Below are positions 35,357 through 43,328 of a DNA stretch of 64,000 nucleotides, in pieces; the stretch's first letter is position 1, and every line of letters starts with the position of its first letter. The DNA lies in contig NZ_BMRC01000009.1 of the NCBI RefSeq assembly GCF_014648435.1, forward strand, positions 310,001 through 374,000, read 5' to 3'. A program made the position numbers and the translations under genes. The stretch comes from Nonomuraea spiralis. Its GTDB lineage: Bacteria > Actinomycetota > Actinomycetes > Streptosporangiales > Streptosporangiaceae. The notes under the pieces are model-generated. The model was not told the origin of the DNA. It searched no databases and was given only the letters and a program-made list of their open reading frames with translations.

Positions 35357-36256
35357 TCAGTCCTCCCGTCCGGGAACGCGGCCGTTGGTGAGGGCGTTCG
35401 GGGCGGCCTTGTCCACCAGGGCGGGGATGACCGCGCCCAGCTCGGCCGGGTCCCAGCGGCCGCCCTTGTCCACACCCGGACCGGCGTGCCAGCCCTCGGC
35501 CACGCTGATCGCGCCGCCGCGCACGTTGAAGACCCGTCCGGTGACGCCCCGCGCCTCGGCGCTGGCCAGCCAGACCACCAGCGGTGCGATGTCGTCGGGG
35601 TCGGCGCCGGTCGTCCCGGCCGGGATCAGGTTCTCCGTCATACGGGTGAGCGCGGCGGGGGCGACGGCGTTGACGGTCACGCCGTAGCGCTCCAGCTCCC
35701 TGGCGGCGATCACGGTCAGCCCCGCGATGCCCGCCTTGGCCGCGCCGTAGTTGCCCTGCCCCGGGTTGCCGTAGATGCCGGAGGACGACGTCGTGTTGAT
35801 GATCCGGGCATCGAGCCGTTCGCCGGACTTCGCCCTGGCCCGCCAGTACGCGGCGGCATGACGCAGGGGCGCGAACGTGCCACGCAGGTGCACCCTGATC
35901 ACCGCGTCCCACTCGTCGGCGGTCATGTTGACCAGCATGCGGTCCCGCAGGATCCCGGCGTTGTTGACCAGGACGTGCAGGTCGCCGAAATGCTCGACGG
36001 CCGACCTGATCAGGCGCTCGGCGCCGTCGAAGTCGGAGACGTCCTCGCCGTTGACGATCGCCTGGCCGCCCATGGCCTCGATCTCGGCCACCACCTCGGC
36101 GGCGGCCCCGGACGACCCGGTGCCGTCCACCTCCGCGCCCAGGTCGTTGACCACCACCTTCGCGCCCTGCCTGGCGAACTCCAGCGCGTGTCCCCGCCCG
36201 ATGCCCCTGGCCGCACCCGTGACGATCACCACGCGACCTTCGACAATCCCGCTCAT
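35357..36256 (-). CDS. short-chain dehydrogenase, beta-hydroxyacyl-CoA type
   Basis: 299 residues from ATG 36256 with GAGGTG upstream. Rossmann motif VVIVTGAARGIGRGHALEFA, NNAGILRDRML, catalytic Ser in INTTSSSGIYGNPGQGNYGA and the YxxxK in NYGAAKAG. It resembles the SDR domain of multifunctional enzyme type 2 (17-beta-hydroxysteroid dehydrogenase 4), which oxidises (R)-3-hydroxyacyl-CoA. This fits the downstream MaoC hydratase, which would make the same stereoisomer. Operator E lies 44 bases upstream. Confidence 0.88.
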   Translation of the reverse strand: MSGIVEGRVVIVTGAARGIGRGHALEFARQGAKVVVNDLGAEVDGTGSSGAAAEVVAEIEAMGGQAIVNGEDVSDFDGAERLIRSAVEHFGDLHVLVNNAGILRDRMLVNMTADEWDAVIRVHLRGTFAPLRHAAAYWRARAKSGERLDARIINTTSSSGIYGNPGQGNYGAAKAGIAGLTVIAARELERYGVTVNAVAPAALTRMTENLIPAGTTGADPDDIAPLVVWLASAEARGVTGRVFNVRGGAISVAEGWHAGPGVDKGGRWDPAELGAVIPALVDKAAPNALTNGRVPGRED

Positions 36257-36299
36257 CCGACACCTCGATCCTTGACCGGCCGACGTCTTGAATTGGATT

Positions 36300-36316
36300 C
36301 TAGTATTAAAATCTAG
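36300..36316. promoter_or_regulatory. CTAGAAT-type operator E (SDR and MFS promoters)
   Basis: CTAGTATTAAAATCTAG lies between the divergent SDR (start 36256) and MFS (start 36333) genes, 17 bases from the latter. Outer CTAG boxes and 17-bp length match the other five sites. Confidence 0.7.
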
Positions 36317-36332
36317 AAAGGACAGGCCCTTG

Positions 36333-37766
36333 GTGACGACGACCACCACCGCCTCCGCCGGCCACGCCTGGCGCACGCTGTCGGTCGTGAGCCTGGCCAG
36401 TGTGCTGACCGGGCTCGGCGGCAGCTCGATCAACGTCGCGCTGCCCGAGATCGCCCGGCACACCGGGGCCGACGCCACGGCCGCGGGCTGGATCCTGCTG
36501 GGTTTCCAGTTGACCACGACCGTCCTCATGGTGGTGTTCGGTCGTCTGGCCGACATGTTCGGCAGGCGCAGGATGTACCTGCTGGGGCTGGCGGTCTACA
36601 CCGGGGCGGCGTTATCGGCCGGGTTCGCGCCCGGCGCGTGGGTGATCGTGGCCCTGCGGGTCGTACAGGCCGTCGGCGCCGCGATGTTGCTCACCAACAG
36701 CGCCGCCCTGGTCAGCGACGCCTTCCCGCGCGAGCGGCTGGGCGAGGGCATGGGCGTCTACGTGGCCTCCTTCTCCATCGCCGGGCTGATCGGGCCGACG
36801 CTCGGCGGCGTGCTCGCCGCGAACCTCGGCTGGCGCTGGGTGTTCTGGTTCAACGTGCCCATCGGGCTGATCTGCCTGGCGTGGGGCGCCGTCACGCTAC
36901 GGCGGGTCGAACCGGCCGGGCGCGAACGCGGGCTCGACCTGCCGGGCAGCGTGCTCGTACTGGTCACGCTGGGCGGGTTGCTGCTGGCGTTGTCGGAGTT
37001 CGGCAGGCTGGGCTGGGGGCATCCGGCCGTGCTCGCCGGGCTCGCCGCGTTCGCGGTCGGGCTGCCGCTGTTCTTGGCCAGGGAGAGGCGGGCCGCCCAT
37101 CCGGTCGTGGACCTGCGCCTGTTCCACGACCGCGCCTTCGCCTTCGGCACGCTGGCCTCCTTCCTCAACGCCGTGGCGCGGATGGGCATGGTCTTCCTCG
37201 TCGCGCTCTACTTCCAGGCCGTACGGGGGGACGATCCCGTACAGGCGGGGCTGAAGGTGTTGCCGCTGGCGGTGGCGGCCATGATCGCCTCGGCGACGTC
37301 GGGCTTCGTCCAGCGGCTGACCAGCGCACGCACCCTGGCGGTGGCCGGGGCGGCCACCACGACCTGCGGGTTGCTGGTCCTGCTCGCCACGATGTCGCCG
37401 GACACGCCGTACGTGGCGGTGACGGCCGGGCTCGTGCTCATCGGACTCGGCTCGGGCGTCTTCCTGCCCTCCAACACCACCGCCATCCTGGACGGCCTGC
37501 CCTCCGAACGCCTCGGCATCGTCAACGCCATGCGCCTCATGCTCCAGAACACCGGCAACGTGGTCGGCACCGGGCTGGTGTTGTCCGTCATCACCGCGCC
37601 GCTGCCCGCCGGGCTGCACCAGCGTGTCTTCGCCGGCACGCTCTCGCAGGTCTCCGGCGAGGCGGTCGGCCTGCTCGTCACCGGCTACCGCTGGGCGCTG
37701 GCCTGCATGGCCGCCATCTCGGTGCTGACCGTGCTGGCCTGCCTGGCCCGCCGCAAGGCCCGGTGA
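36333..37766 (+). CDS. MFS transporter, DHA2 (EmrB/QacA-like)
   Basis: 477 residues from GTG 36333 (TTG 36330 adjoins). About 14 hydrophobic helices; motif A GRLADMFGRRRMYLLGLA, and motif C GLIGPTLGGVLA typical of drug-proton antiporters. It is the promoter-proximal gene next to operator E, so it belongs to the acyl-CoA regulon and may export a toxic substrate or intermediate rather than a drug. Its stop overlaps the thioesterase GTG start (GTGA). Confidence 0.88.
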   Translation: MTTTTTASAGHAWRTLSVVSLASVLTGLGGSSINVALPEIARHTGADATAAGWILLGFQLTTTVLMVVFGRLADMFGRRRMYLLGLAVYTGAALSAGFAPGAWVIVALRVVQAVGAAMLLTNSAALVSDAFPRERLGEGMGVYVASFSIAGLIGPTLGGVLAANLGWRWVFWFNVPIGLICLAWGAVTLRRVEPAGRERGLDLPGSVLVLVTLGGLLLALSEFGRLGWGHPAVLAGLAAFAVGLPLFLARERRAAHPVVDLRLFHDRAFAFGTLASFLNAVARMGMVFLVALYFQAVRGDDPVQAGLKVLPLAVAAMIASATSGFVQRLTSARTLAVAGAATTTCGLLVLLATMSPDTPYVAVTAGLVLIGLGSGVFLPSNTTAILDGLPSERLGIVNAMRLMLQNTGNVVGTGLVLSVITAPLPAGLHQRVFAGTLSQVSGEAVGLLVTGYRWALACMAAISVLTVLACLARRKAR

Positions 37767-38227
37767 CCAGCGGGTCGAGCGGTACGGGTACGGTGGCGGA
37801 CGTGGCAGAACCCTCCCCGGCGTACCGGCATGTCTTCCCCCGCATGGTCAGATTCGCCGACATCGACTCCCAAGGGCATGTGAACAACGTGCGTTTCCTC
37901 GACTACCTGGAGGACGCCCGCTTCGGCATGTTCGCGATCGATCCGGCCAGGGCGGGAGACAAACCCTTCGGGGGGCTCGTGGTGACCCGCCACGAGATCG
38001 ACTACCGGCGTCCGCTCGGCCTGCGCGCCGAGCCGGTCCGGGTCGAGACCTGGGTGACGCAGATCAGGCCGGTCCGCTTCACGCTGGCCTACGAGATCCG
38101 CGACGACGACGAGGTCTACGTGACCGCCACCTCCGTGATCGTGGCCTACGACGTCGAGCGGGCCGCGCCGCGCCGGCTCGCCGAGGACGAGCTCGTCCTG
38201 CTCAAGCGTTACGCGGTTCAGAACTGA
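37763..38227 (+). CDS. hot-dog acyl-CoA thioesterase (4HBT family)
   Basis: Up to 154 residues. The active-site segment VRFADIDSQGHVNNVRFLDYLED is typical of 4-hydroxybenzoyl-CoA thioesterase-like enzymes, with Asp near residue 35 as the catalytic candidate; later GLVVTRHEIDYRRPLGLRAE. It hydrolyses acyl-CoA to acid plus CoA. Start taken at GTG 37763, overlapping the MFS stop; GTG 37793 or 37802 would remove 10-13 residues of Gly/Ser-rich lead and are also possible. Confidence 0.85.
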   Translation: MTSGSSGTGTVADVAEPSPAYRHVFPRMVRFADIDSQGHVNNVRFLDYLEDARFGMFAIDPARAGDKPFGGLVVTRHEIDYRRPLGLRAEPVRVETWVTQIRPVRFTLAYEIRDDDEVYVTATSVIVAYDVERAAPRRLAEDELVLLKRYAVQN

Positions 38228-38277
38228 CCGCCCCGGAACCACAGCGTTCCTCCGGCCCCGGCAGGAAGCGCTGGGTG

Positions 38278-39432
38278 ATGCTCGGGCTGGGCGTCAACGC
38301 CCACGCGAGCGTCGCCTTAGGACTCTTCGGCCTGCCGCTCGTCATGCCAGAAATTGAGCGACATTTCGGTGTTCCGCTGGCGGTGGCCGGAATCATTGGG
38401 AATGCCCCGGGAATCGGGGTTCTGGTGGCACTCGTCGCCTGGGGCGCGCTGGCCGACCGGCACGGCGAGCGCATCGTGCTCGGCATCGGTGTGGGCCTGG
38501 CGGCCGTACTGCTCGCCGCCGTCGCGTTCGCCGGGCCCGCCTGGGCCGTGATCGCGCTGCTCGCGCTGGCGGGCGCGGCCGGCTCGGCGGCCATGGTCGG
38601 CGGCGGCCGGATCGTGCTGCGCTGGTTCCAGCCGCCCGAGCGCGGGGTCGCCATGGGCCTGCGCCAGGTCTCCTACACCCTCGGCATGGCCGTCGCGGCG
38701 TTCGTGTTGCCGCCGGTCGCGCGGGCGCACGGGCTGCCCGGCGTGCTGCTCGTCTGCGCCGCCGTGAGCCTGCTGGCCGCCGTCCTGGCCGCGCTGTTCC
38801 TGGCCGAGCCGCCGCACTCGATCTCCGGGGCGGGCGCGGAGCCGGCACGGTCGCCGTACCGGCAGCCGGCGTTGTGGCGGGTGCACGTGACCAGCGGCCT
38901 GCACGCGGTGCCGCAGATCGTGGTCAGCACGTACGGCGTCACCTGCCTGGTCGGCCTGTACGGCTGGGACACCGTCGCCGCCGGGCAGCTCTTCGGCCTG
39001 TCGGCCGTCGCCGGGGCCGTGGTCCGCGTGGCCGTCGGCCGCTGGTCGGACCGGGTCGGCCTGCGGATGCGTCCCCTGATGATGCTCACCTGCGCCTGCC
39101 TGGTCGTGCTCGCCCTGCTGGTCGTGGGTACGGCGACGGGCGGGCGGCTCGGGCCGGTCGCGCTCGCCACGGCGTCGGTGCTCACCGTGTCCGGCAACGG
39201 GCTGGCCTACCTGACGGCGGGCGAGCTGGCCGGACCCGCCTGGGCGGGCAAGGTGCTGGGCACCCACAACACCGTCCAGAACGTCGTCGCCGTGGCCGTG
39301 ACCCCGCTGGCCGGCACGCTGATCACCGGGACGGGGTACTGGGCGGCGTACGCGGCGGGCCTGGCCTGCGCGCTGATCTCGCTGCCCGTCATCCCCGTCC
39401 GCGGTGAGCGGCGGGCCGGCTCCCGGTCATGA
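38278..39432 (+). CDS. MFS transporter
   Basis: 384 residues, about 12 hydrophobic helices (NAHASVALGLFGLPLVMPEI; GVLVALVAWGALADRHGERI holds motif A). Shorter than usual MFS proteins but with both six-helix halves. Starts at ATG 38278 (GTG 38275 adjoins), 50 bases after the thioesterase, possibly cotranscribed. The last 6 bases overlap the end of the convergent glucosidase gene. No CTAG-type operator is seen in front. Confidence 0.8.
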   Translation: MLGLGVNAHASVALGLFGLPLVMPEIERHFGVPLAVAGIIGNAPGIGVLVALVAWGALADRHGERIVLGIGVGLAAVLLAAVAFAGPAWAVIALLALAGAAGSAAMVGGGRIVLRWFQPPERGVAMGLRQVSYTLGMAVAAFVLPPVARAHGLPGVLLVCAAVSLLAAVLAALFLAEPPHSISGAGAEPARSPYRQPALWRVHVTSGLHAVPQIVVSTYGVTCLVGLYGWDTVAAGQLFGLSAVAGAVVRVAVGRWSDRVGLRMRPLMMLTCACLVVLALLVVGTATGGRLGPVALATASVLTVSGNGLAYLTAGELAGPAWAGKVLGTHNTVQNVVAVAVTPLAGTLITGTGYWAAYAAGLACALISLPVIPVRGERRAGSRS

Positions 39433-40935
39433 CTCGCGTCGCAGCCACACGGCGGTGTCCGGCGGCAGCAGCCCCGACTGGACCGGGCCGCTGGACAGCA
39501 GCAGGCCGTCGTGGTCCGGCAGCCGTACCGTCTCCATGCCGCAGTTGATCGCGCAGATCAGCGGGCCGCGGGTGAAGAAAAGTGCTCCCTCGGGAGAGTC
39601 CAGCCACTCCAGGGTGTAAGGAATCGCACCCGCCAGGTCGCGGCGGCAGGCCAGGGCCCGGCGGTAAAACTCCAGCGTCGAGTCCGCGTCGCCCTCCTGC
39701 TTCTCGGCCGTCAGCTCGGCGAAGGCGGCCGGCTGCGGCAGCCACGGCCGGACCCCCGGCGGCGAGAACCCGTACGAAGGGGACTCCGCCGACCACGGCA
39801 GCGGCACCCGGCAGCCGTCGCGTCCCGGCAGCTTGCCCTCCGACTGGAAGAACACCGGGTCCTGCCGGGCCTCGTCGGGCAGGTCGACCACCTCGGGCAG
39901 GCCCAGCTCCTCACCCTGGTAGAGGTAGGCGGACCCGGGCAGGGCCAGCATCGTCAGCAGCGCCGCCCTGGCCCGTGCCAGGCCCGTTCCGGGATCGGCG
40001 GTCCCGTACCGGGTGCGATGGCGTACGACGTCGTGGTTGGACAACACCCACGTCGCGTACGGCACCGAGGACAGCGTGTCGTCGATCACCTTCCTGAACG
40101 CGGTCGGCGACCACGGCGCCTGCAACCAGGCGAAGTTGAAGCTCTGGTGCAGCTCGTCGGGGCGGACGTACAGGGCGAGGTCCTCCGCGCTGTCCGTCCA
40201 CACCTCGCCGACGGCCATGCGCTCGCCCGGGTAGGCATCGAGTACCTCGCGCCAGGCGCGGTAGACGCCGTGCACCTCGGGCTGCCCCCAGACCGGCGAG
40301 ACCGACTTGAACGACTGGTCGCCGACGTCCGGCAGCCCCTCGGCCTTGTACAGGCCCATGGCCACGTCGATGCGGAACCCGTCCACGCCCTTGTCGAGCC
40401 AGAACCGCAGGACGTCCAGGAACTCCTGGTGCACCTCGGGGTTGCGCCAGTTGAAGTCGGGCTGCTCGGGGGCGAACAGGTGCAGGTACCACTGCCCGTC
40501 GGGGACCTGGGTCCACGCCGGACCGCTGAACGTGGACTGCCAGTTGTTGATCGTGTCGCGGAAGATGTAGCGGTCGCGTCCCTCGCCCCGCAGCGCGGCC
40601 TGGAACCAGGGATGCCCGGAGGAACTGTGGTTGGGCACGACGTCCACGAGCACTTTCAGCCCGTGCCCGTGGGCCTCGGCCACCAGCGCGTCGAAGTCCT
40701 CCAGCGTGCCGAACAGCGGATCGACGCCGCGGTGGTCCGCGACGTCGTAGCCGCCGTCGGCCATGGGGGAGGGGTAGAAGGGCGTCAGCCAGACGGCGTC
40801 GACCCCCAGCCTCTTCAGGTACGGGATGCGCTCCCGCACCCCGGCCAGGTCGCCGACGCCGTCTCCTGAGGCGTCGGCGAAGCTCCGAACGTAGATTTCG
40901 TAGACGACGGCATCACGCCACCAGGGGATATCCAT
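39427..40935 (-). CDS. alpha-glucosidase / oligo-1,6-glucosidase (GH13)
   Basis: 502 residues, cytoplasmic (no signal peptide). Start MDIPWWRDAVVYEIYVRSFA. GH13 regions: DVVPNHSS (I), GFRIDVAMGL with nucleophile Asp near residue 195 (II), GEVW with acid Glu near 240 (III), VLSNHDVVRH with Asp near 295 (IV). The C-terminal beta domain ends in PPDTAVWLRRES. Hydrolyses terminal alpha-glucosidic bonds of small oligosaccharides; relatives include trehalose synthase, so specificity is open. Ends 17 bases after the truncated globin gene upstream, same strand. Confidence 0.92.
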   Translation of the reverse strand: MDIPWWRDAVVYEIYVRSFADASGDGVGDLAGVRERIPYLKRLGVDAVWLTPFYPSPMADGGYDVADHRGVDPLFGTLEDFDALVAEAHGHGLKVLVDVVPNHSSSGHPWFQAALRGEGRDRYIFRDTINNWQSTFSGPAWTQVPDGQWYLHLFAPEQPDFNWRNPEVHQEFLDVLRFWLDKGVDGFRIDVAMGLYKAEGLPDVGDQSFKSVSPVWGQPEVHGVYRAWREVLDAYPGERMAVGEVWTDSAEDLALYVRPDELHQSFNFAWLQAPWSPTAFRKVIDDTLSSVPYATWVLSNHDVVRHRTRYGTADPGTGLARARAALLTMLALPGSAYLYQGEELGLPEVVDLPDEARQDPVFFQSEGKLPGRDGCRVPLPWSAESPSYGFSPPGVRPWLPQPAAFAELTAEKQEGDADSTLEFYRRALACRRDLAGAIPYTLEWLDSPEGALFFTRGPLICAINCGMETVRLPDHDGLLLSSGPVQSGLLPPDTAVWLRRES

Positions 40936-40951
40936 GTGGGCGTCATGCCCG

Positions 40952-41338
40952 TTATGTTGGCGAGTTCACCAAGCTTTGGGCCGCGTAGACCAGGTAGTCC
41001 CAAAGCCTGGTGGCCTGCTCCTCGGGCAGGTCGAGCGAGTCGACCGCGTCACGCATGTGGCGCAGCCAGGCGTCACGCTCGGCCTCCCCGATCACGAACG
41101 GCACGTGGCGCATGCGCAGCCTGGGGTGGCCGCGTTCCTGGCTGTAGGTGTTGGGGCCGCCCCAGTACTGGATGAGGAACCCGCGCAGCCGGTCCTCGGC
41201 TCCCGTCAGGTCGGGCTCGGGGTAGAGCGGCCGCAGCAGGGGGTCTTCCGCGACACCTTCGTAGAAGCGGTGGACAAGGCGGCGGAAGGTCTCCTCGCCG
41301 CCGACGGCGTCGTAGAAGGAGGTCTCTGTCACGGTCAC
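40952..41338 (-). CDS. glbO: group II truncated hemoglobin (GlbO-like)
   Basis: 128 residues, heme protein of the 2-on-2 fold. FYDAVGGEETFRRLVHRFYE at the N-terminus, the Tyr-containing B/CD region, and proximal His in RLRMRHVPFVIGEAERDAWL near residue 80. Trp in DAWLRHM fits the group II G8 Trp. Binds oxygen or handles NO/peroxide. It starts 3 bases downstream of the mechanosensitive channel gene on the same strand, so the two are probably cotranscribed. Confidence 0.9.
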   Translation of the reverse strand: MTVTETSFYDAVGGEETFRRLVHRFYEGVAEDPLLRPLYPEPDLTGAEDRLRGFLIQYWGGPNTYSQERGHPRLRMRHVPFVIGEAERDAWLRHMRDAVDSLDLPEEQATRLWDYLVYAAQSLVNSPT

Positions 41339-41341
41339 AGC

Positions 41342-42346
41342 TTATGCAAGCGCGACCATGGGGATACCGGCGGCATCCAGGGCCGACTTCACCCTGAGCC
41401 GGATCTCCCGGGCGACCTCGGCCTGGCGGGAGGGCAGCGTCTTGGCGGTGATGCGGAACACCAGCGCGCTGTCGGACAGCTGCTCCACGCCGTACACCTG
41501 AGGTTGCTCCACGATCACGCTCTCGCGGTACTCGGGGTCGGCCCAGATCTCCTCGGCCACGATCTCCAGCACCGCGCGCACGGCGGTGATGTCGGCGTCG
41601 TAGGCCACCGGGACGTCGAAGTAGGCCCGCGACCAGCCCTGCGACTCGTTGCCGACGCGGGTGATCGTGCCGTTGCGCACGTACCAGACGCGGCCGTCGG
41701 CGTCGCGCAGGCGGGTGACGCGCAGGGTGACCGCCTCGACGGTGCCGACGGCGGCGCCCGCGTCGATCACGTCGCCGACGCCGTACTGGTCCTCCAGGAG
41801 CATGAACATGCCGGCGATGAAGTCCTTGACCAGCTCCTGGGCGCCGAAGCCGATCGCCACGCCGAGGATGCCGACGCTGGTCAGCAGGGGCGCGATGGGG
41901 ATGGTCAGCCGGTCGAGCACGGTGAGCACGGCGGTGCCGAGGATGACGATCGAGGCGACGTGCTTGAGCACCGAGCCCATGGTCTCGGCCCGCTGCTTGC
42001 GGCGTTCGTGCAGCAGCGCGTCGATGCCGTCGGTGGCGGTGCCCCGGCGGAACCTGCTGGCCAGCGAGCCGCCGGTGGCCGCGCGGTTGACCACCTTGGT
42101 GATCACGCGGTGGGCGACGTTGCGCACGATGAACCCGAACACAAGGATCAGGGCGATCGTGATCACGCTGGCCAGTAACGGCGCCCACGAGGCGTTGTTC
42201 AGCCAGTCGACCAGGGGACCGCAGATCACGGTGTCACCCTGGCATGCCTGCGCCATCTGCGCACTCATCTTGTCCAAGTCCTGCACGAGCGACGTATCCG
42301 TCGGCGTCGGCGTCGGTGATGGCCCTGATGTCACCAACAGGAACAC
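41342..42346 (-). CDS. MscS-family mechanosensitive ion channel
   Basis: 334 residues from GTG 42346. Membrane helices near residues 58-78, 125-150 and the pore helix around 155-180 (SVGILGVAIGFGAQELVKDF, the MscS signature). It is followed by the beta domain (VIDAGAAVGTVEAVTLRVTR, VRNGTITRVGN) and a ferredoxin-like C-terminal domain. Opens under membrane tension to release solutes. A long hairpin-rich stretch precedes its start. Head of a likely operon with the truncated globin. Confidence 0.9.
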   Translation of the reverse strand: MFLLVTSGPSPTPTPTDTSLVQDLDKMSAQMAQACQGDTVICGPLVDWLNNASWAPLLASVITIALILVFGFIVRNVAHRVITKVVNRAATGGSLASRFRRGTATDGIDALLHERRKQRAETMGSVLKHVASIVILGTAVLTVLDRLTIPIAPLLTSVGILGVAIGFGAQELVKDFIAGMFMLLEDQYGVGDVIDAGAAVGTVEAVTLRVTRLRDADGRVWYVRNGTITRVGNESQGWSRAYFDVPVAYDADITAVRAVLEIVAEEIWADPEYRESVIVEQPQVYGVEQLSDSALVFRITAKTLPSRQAEVAREIRLRVKSALDAAGIPMVALA

Positions 42347-42368
42347 TGGGTGGATCCCCCTCAGGAAG

Positions 42369-42707
42369 CGGTTCGGTCAGCGGCAAATTAGTCCAATTGG
42401 ATCTAAAAATACCGCCGACCGAACCGGCCGCCGTCACATCACGCCGGGGAAGACGGGGTCGCCCGGTCTCTGGGCCGCGGAGGGAGAGACCGGACGCTCC
42501 GATGACGGACGGCTCGGAGGGGACACGCACCCGGAAGCGTGTCCCGTTCCGGTTCCGAGGGGGGAGGTGATCCCCCCGACACCCGGCGGGCGTACCCGCC
42601 GGGCCGCTGTGCGCGCACGGGCGCCCGCCCGTGCGAAAGGGCCGGAACCGGCGGGACGATCAGGGCTCCGGAATCCCGGACGCCCTCCGCACCGATCGTC
42701 CCGCCGG
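42369..42707. other. array of seven consecutive stem-loops, non-coding
   Basis: Stems seen by eye, in order: 42369-42426 (14 of 15 pairs plus an inner hairpin), 42463-42493 (9 bp), 42520-42545 (9 bp), 42559-42577 (7 bp, 5-base loop), 42582-42603 (9 bp, loop CGTA), 42614-42635 (10 bp, very tight turn), 42648-42707 (14 bp with two nested 5-bp stems). All arms differ in sequence. It lies between two genes of the minus strand (42774-43058 and the MscS gene). It could be a structured RNA leader, a small RNA or a DNA-level element. Confidence 0.65.
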
Positions 42708-42773
42708 CCCCGTGAGGCCGCCGTGGGGGGCGGTGAGCCGTGGTGGCTGCGCTCCACCCGGATCACCGCGCCG

Positions 42774-43058
42774 TCACTCTCCCACCGCGGCGAGCACGCG
42801 TGCGACCTTGGTCGCGGCACCGGCCGGGTCGTCGGCCGTGTGCATGGGTTCGCCCCAGGACCAGCAGTACCACCAGTCGGGCAGCTCGGACGCGGCCGCC
42901 GGCCGGCAGGTGACGTTCTCGGACAGGCTCGTCGCCTTCGGGTTGATGACGCGTACGAACTGCCGGCCGCTCTGGGTCTGGACCACTCGTGCGAGCAGAC
43001 CGCGAGCGCCGAGCTCGGATACGAGGCGCTGTAGATGTCCGATCTTGTCGTCCGCCAC
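42774..43058 (-). CDS. small hypothetical protein (94 residues)
   Basis: The GTG at 43058 is chosen because GGGAGGA lies 7 bases upstream; starts further upstream lack a site. The protein begins VADDKIGHLQRLVSELGARG and has a compact mixed fold with aromatic WWYCWSWGEPMHTADDPAGA and a helical end ATKVARVLAAVGE. No family recognised. It diverges from the XRE-TPR regulator across 270 bases, an arrangement in which the regulator could control it. Confidence 0.65.
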   Translation of the reverse strand: MADDKIGHLQRLVSELGARGLLARVVQTQSGRQFVRVINPKATSLSENVTCRPAAASELPDWWYCWSWGEPMHTADDPAGAATKVARVLAAVGE

Positions 43059-43328
43059 CTTCTCGTCCTCCCTGGGAATCGTTGCTGGTGGGCCAAACAT
43101 GGCCCAAGTCAGCAGCGCGCGCAATCCGCTCCGTCGATCACGGGGAGTGGCTATTTCCTCATGGGTTGTAAGAATCAGTCCCTCGGAGGACGATCCTTAA
43201 CCGTAGGCTTGATGAGCACGTTTCCAAACGGTCCTCACTGCTTCATAGTCATCTCTAGGCGAAGAGCTACCTGAGGGCTACGCTGAGTCACCAGTCGCGA
43301 CCCGTCAGACATCGGGAGAGGGGCCGGG
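43059..43328. promoter_or_regulatory. 270-base divergent promoter region
   Basis: Lies between the 94-residue protein gene and the XRE-TPR regulator. It is AT-richer than its surroundings around 43150-43260 (GATCCTTAACCGTAGGCTTG, TTCATAGTCATCTCTAGGCG), which suits promoters for both genes. No clear dyad stands out. Confidence 0.4.

Noticed and set aside
37793..37804. alternative GTG starts for the thioesterase
   Set aside because: Possible, but the GTG at 37763 overlaps the upstream stop as in other coupled pairs here; kept as a note.
42369..42707. RNase P RNA or tmRNA as explanation of the stem-loop array
   Set aside because: The conserved core sequences of actinobacterial RNase P RNA (such as GAAAACAGACCGCC) and the tRNA-like ends with tag frame of tmRNA are absent.
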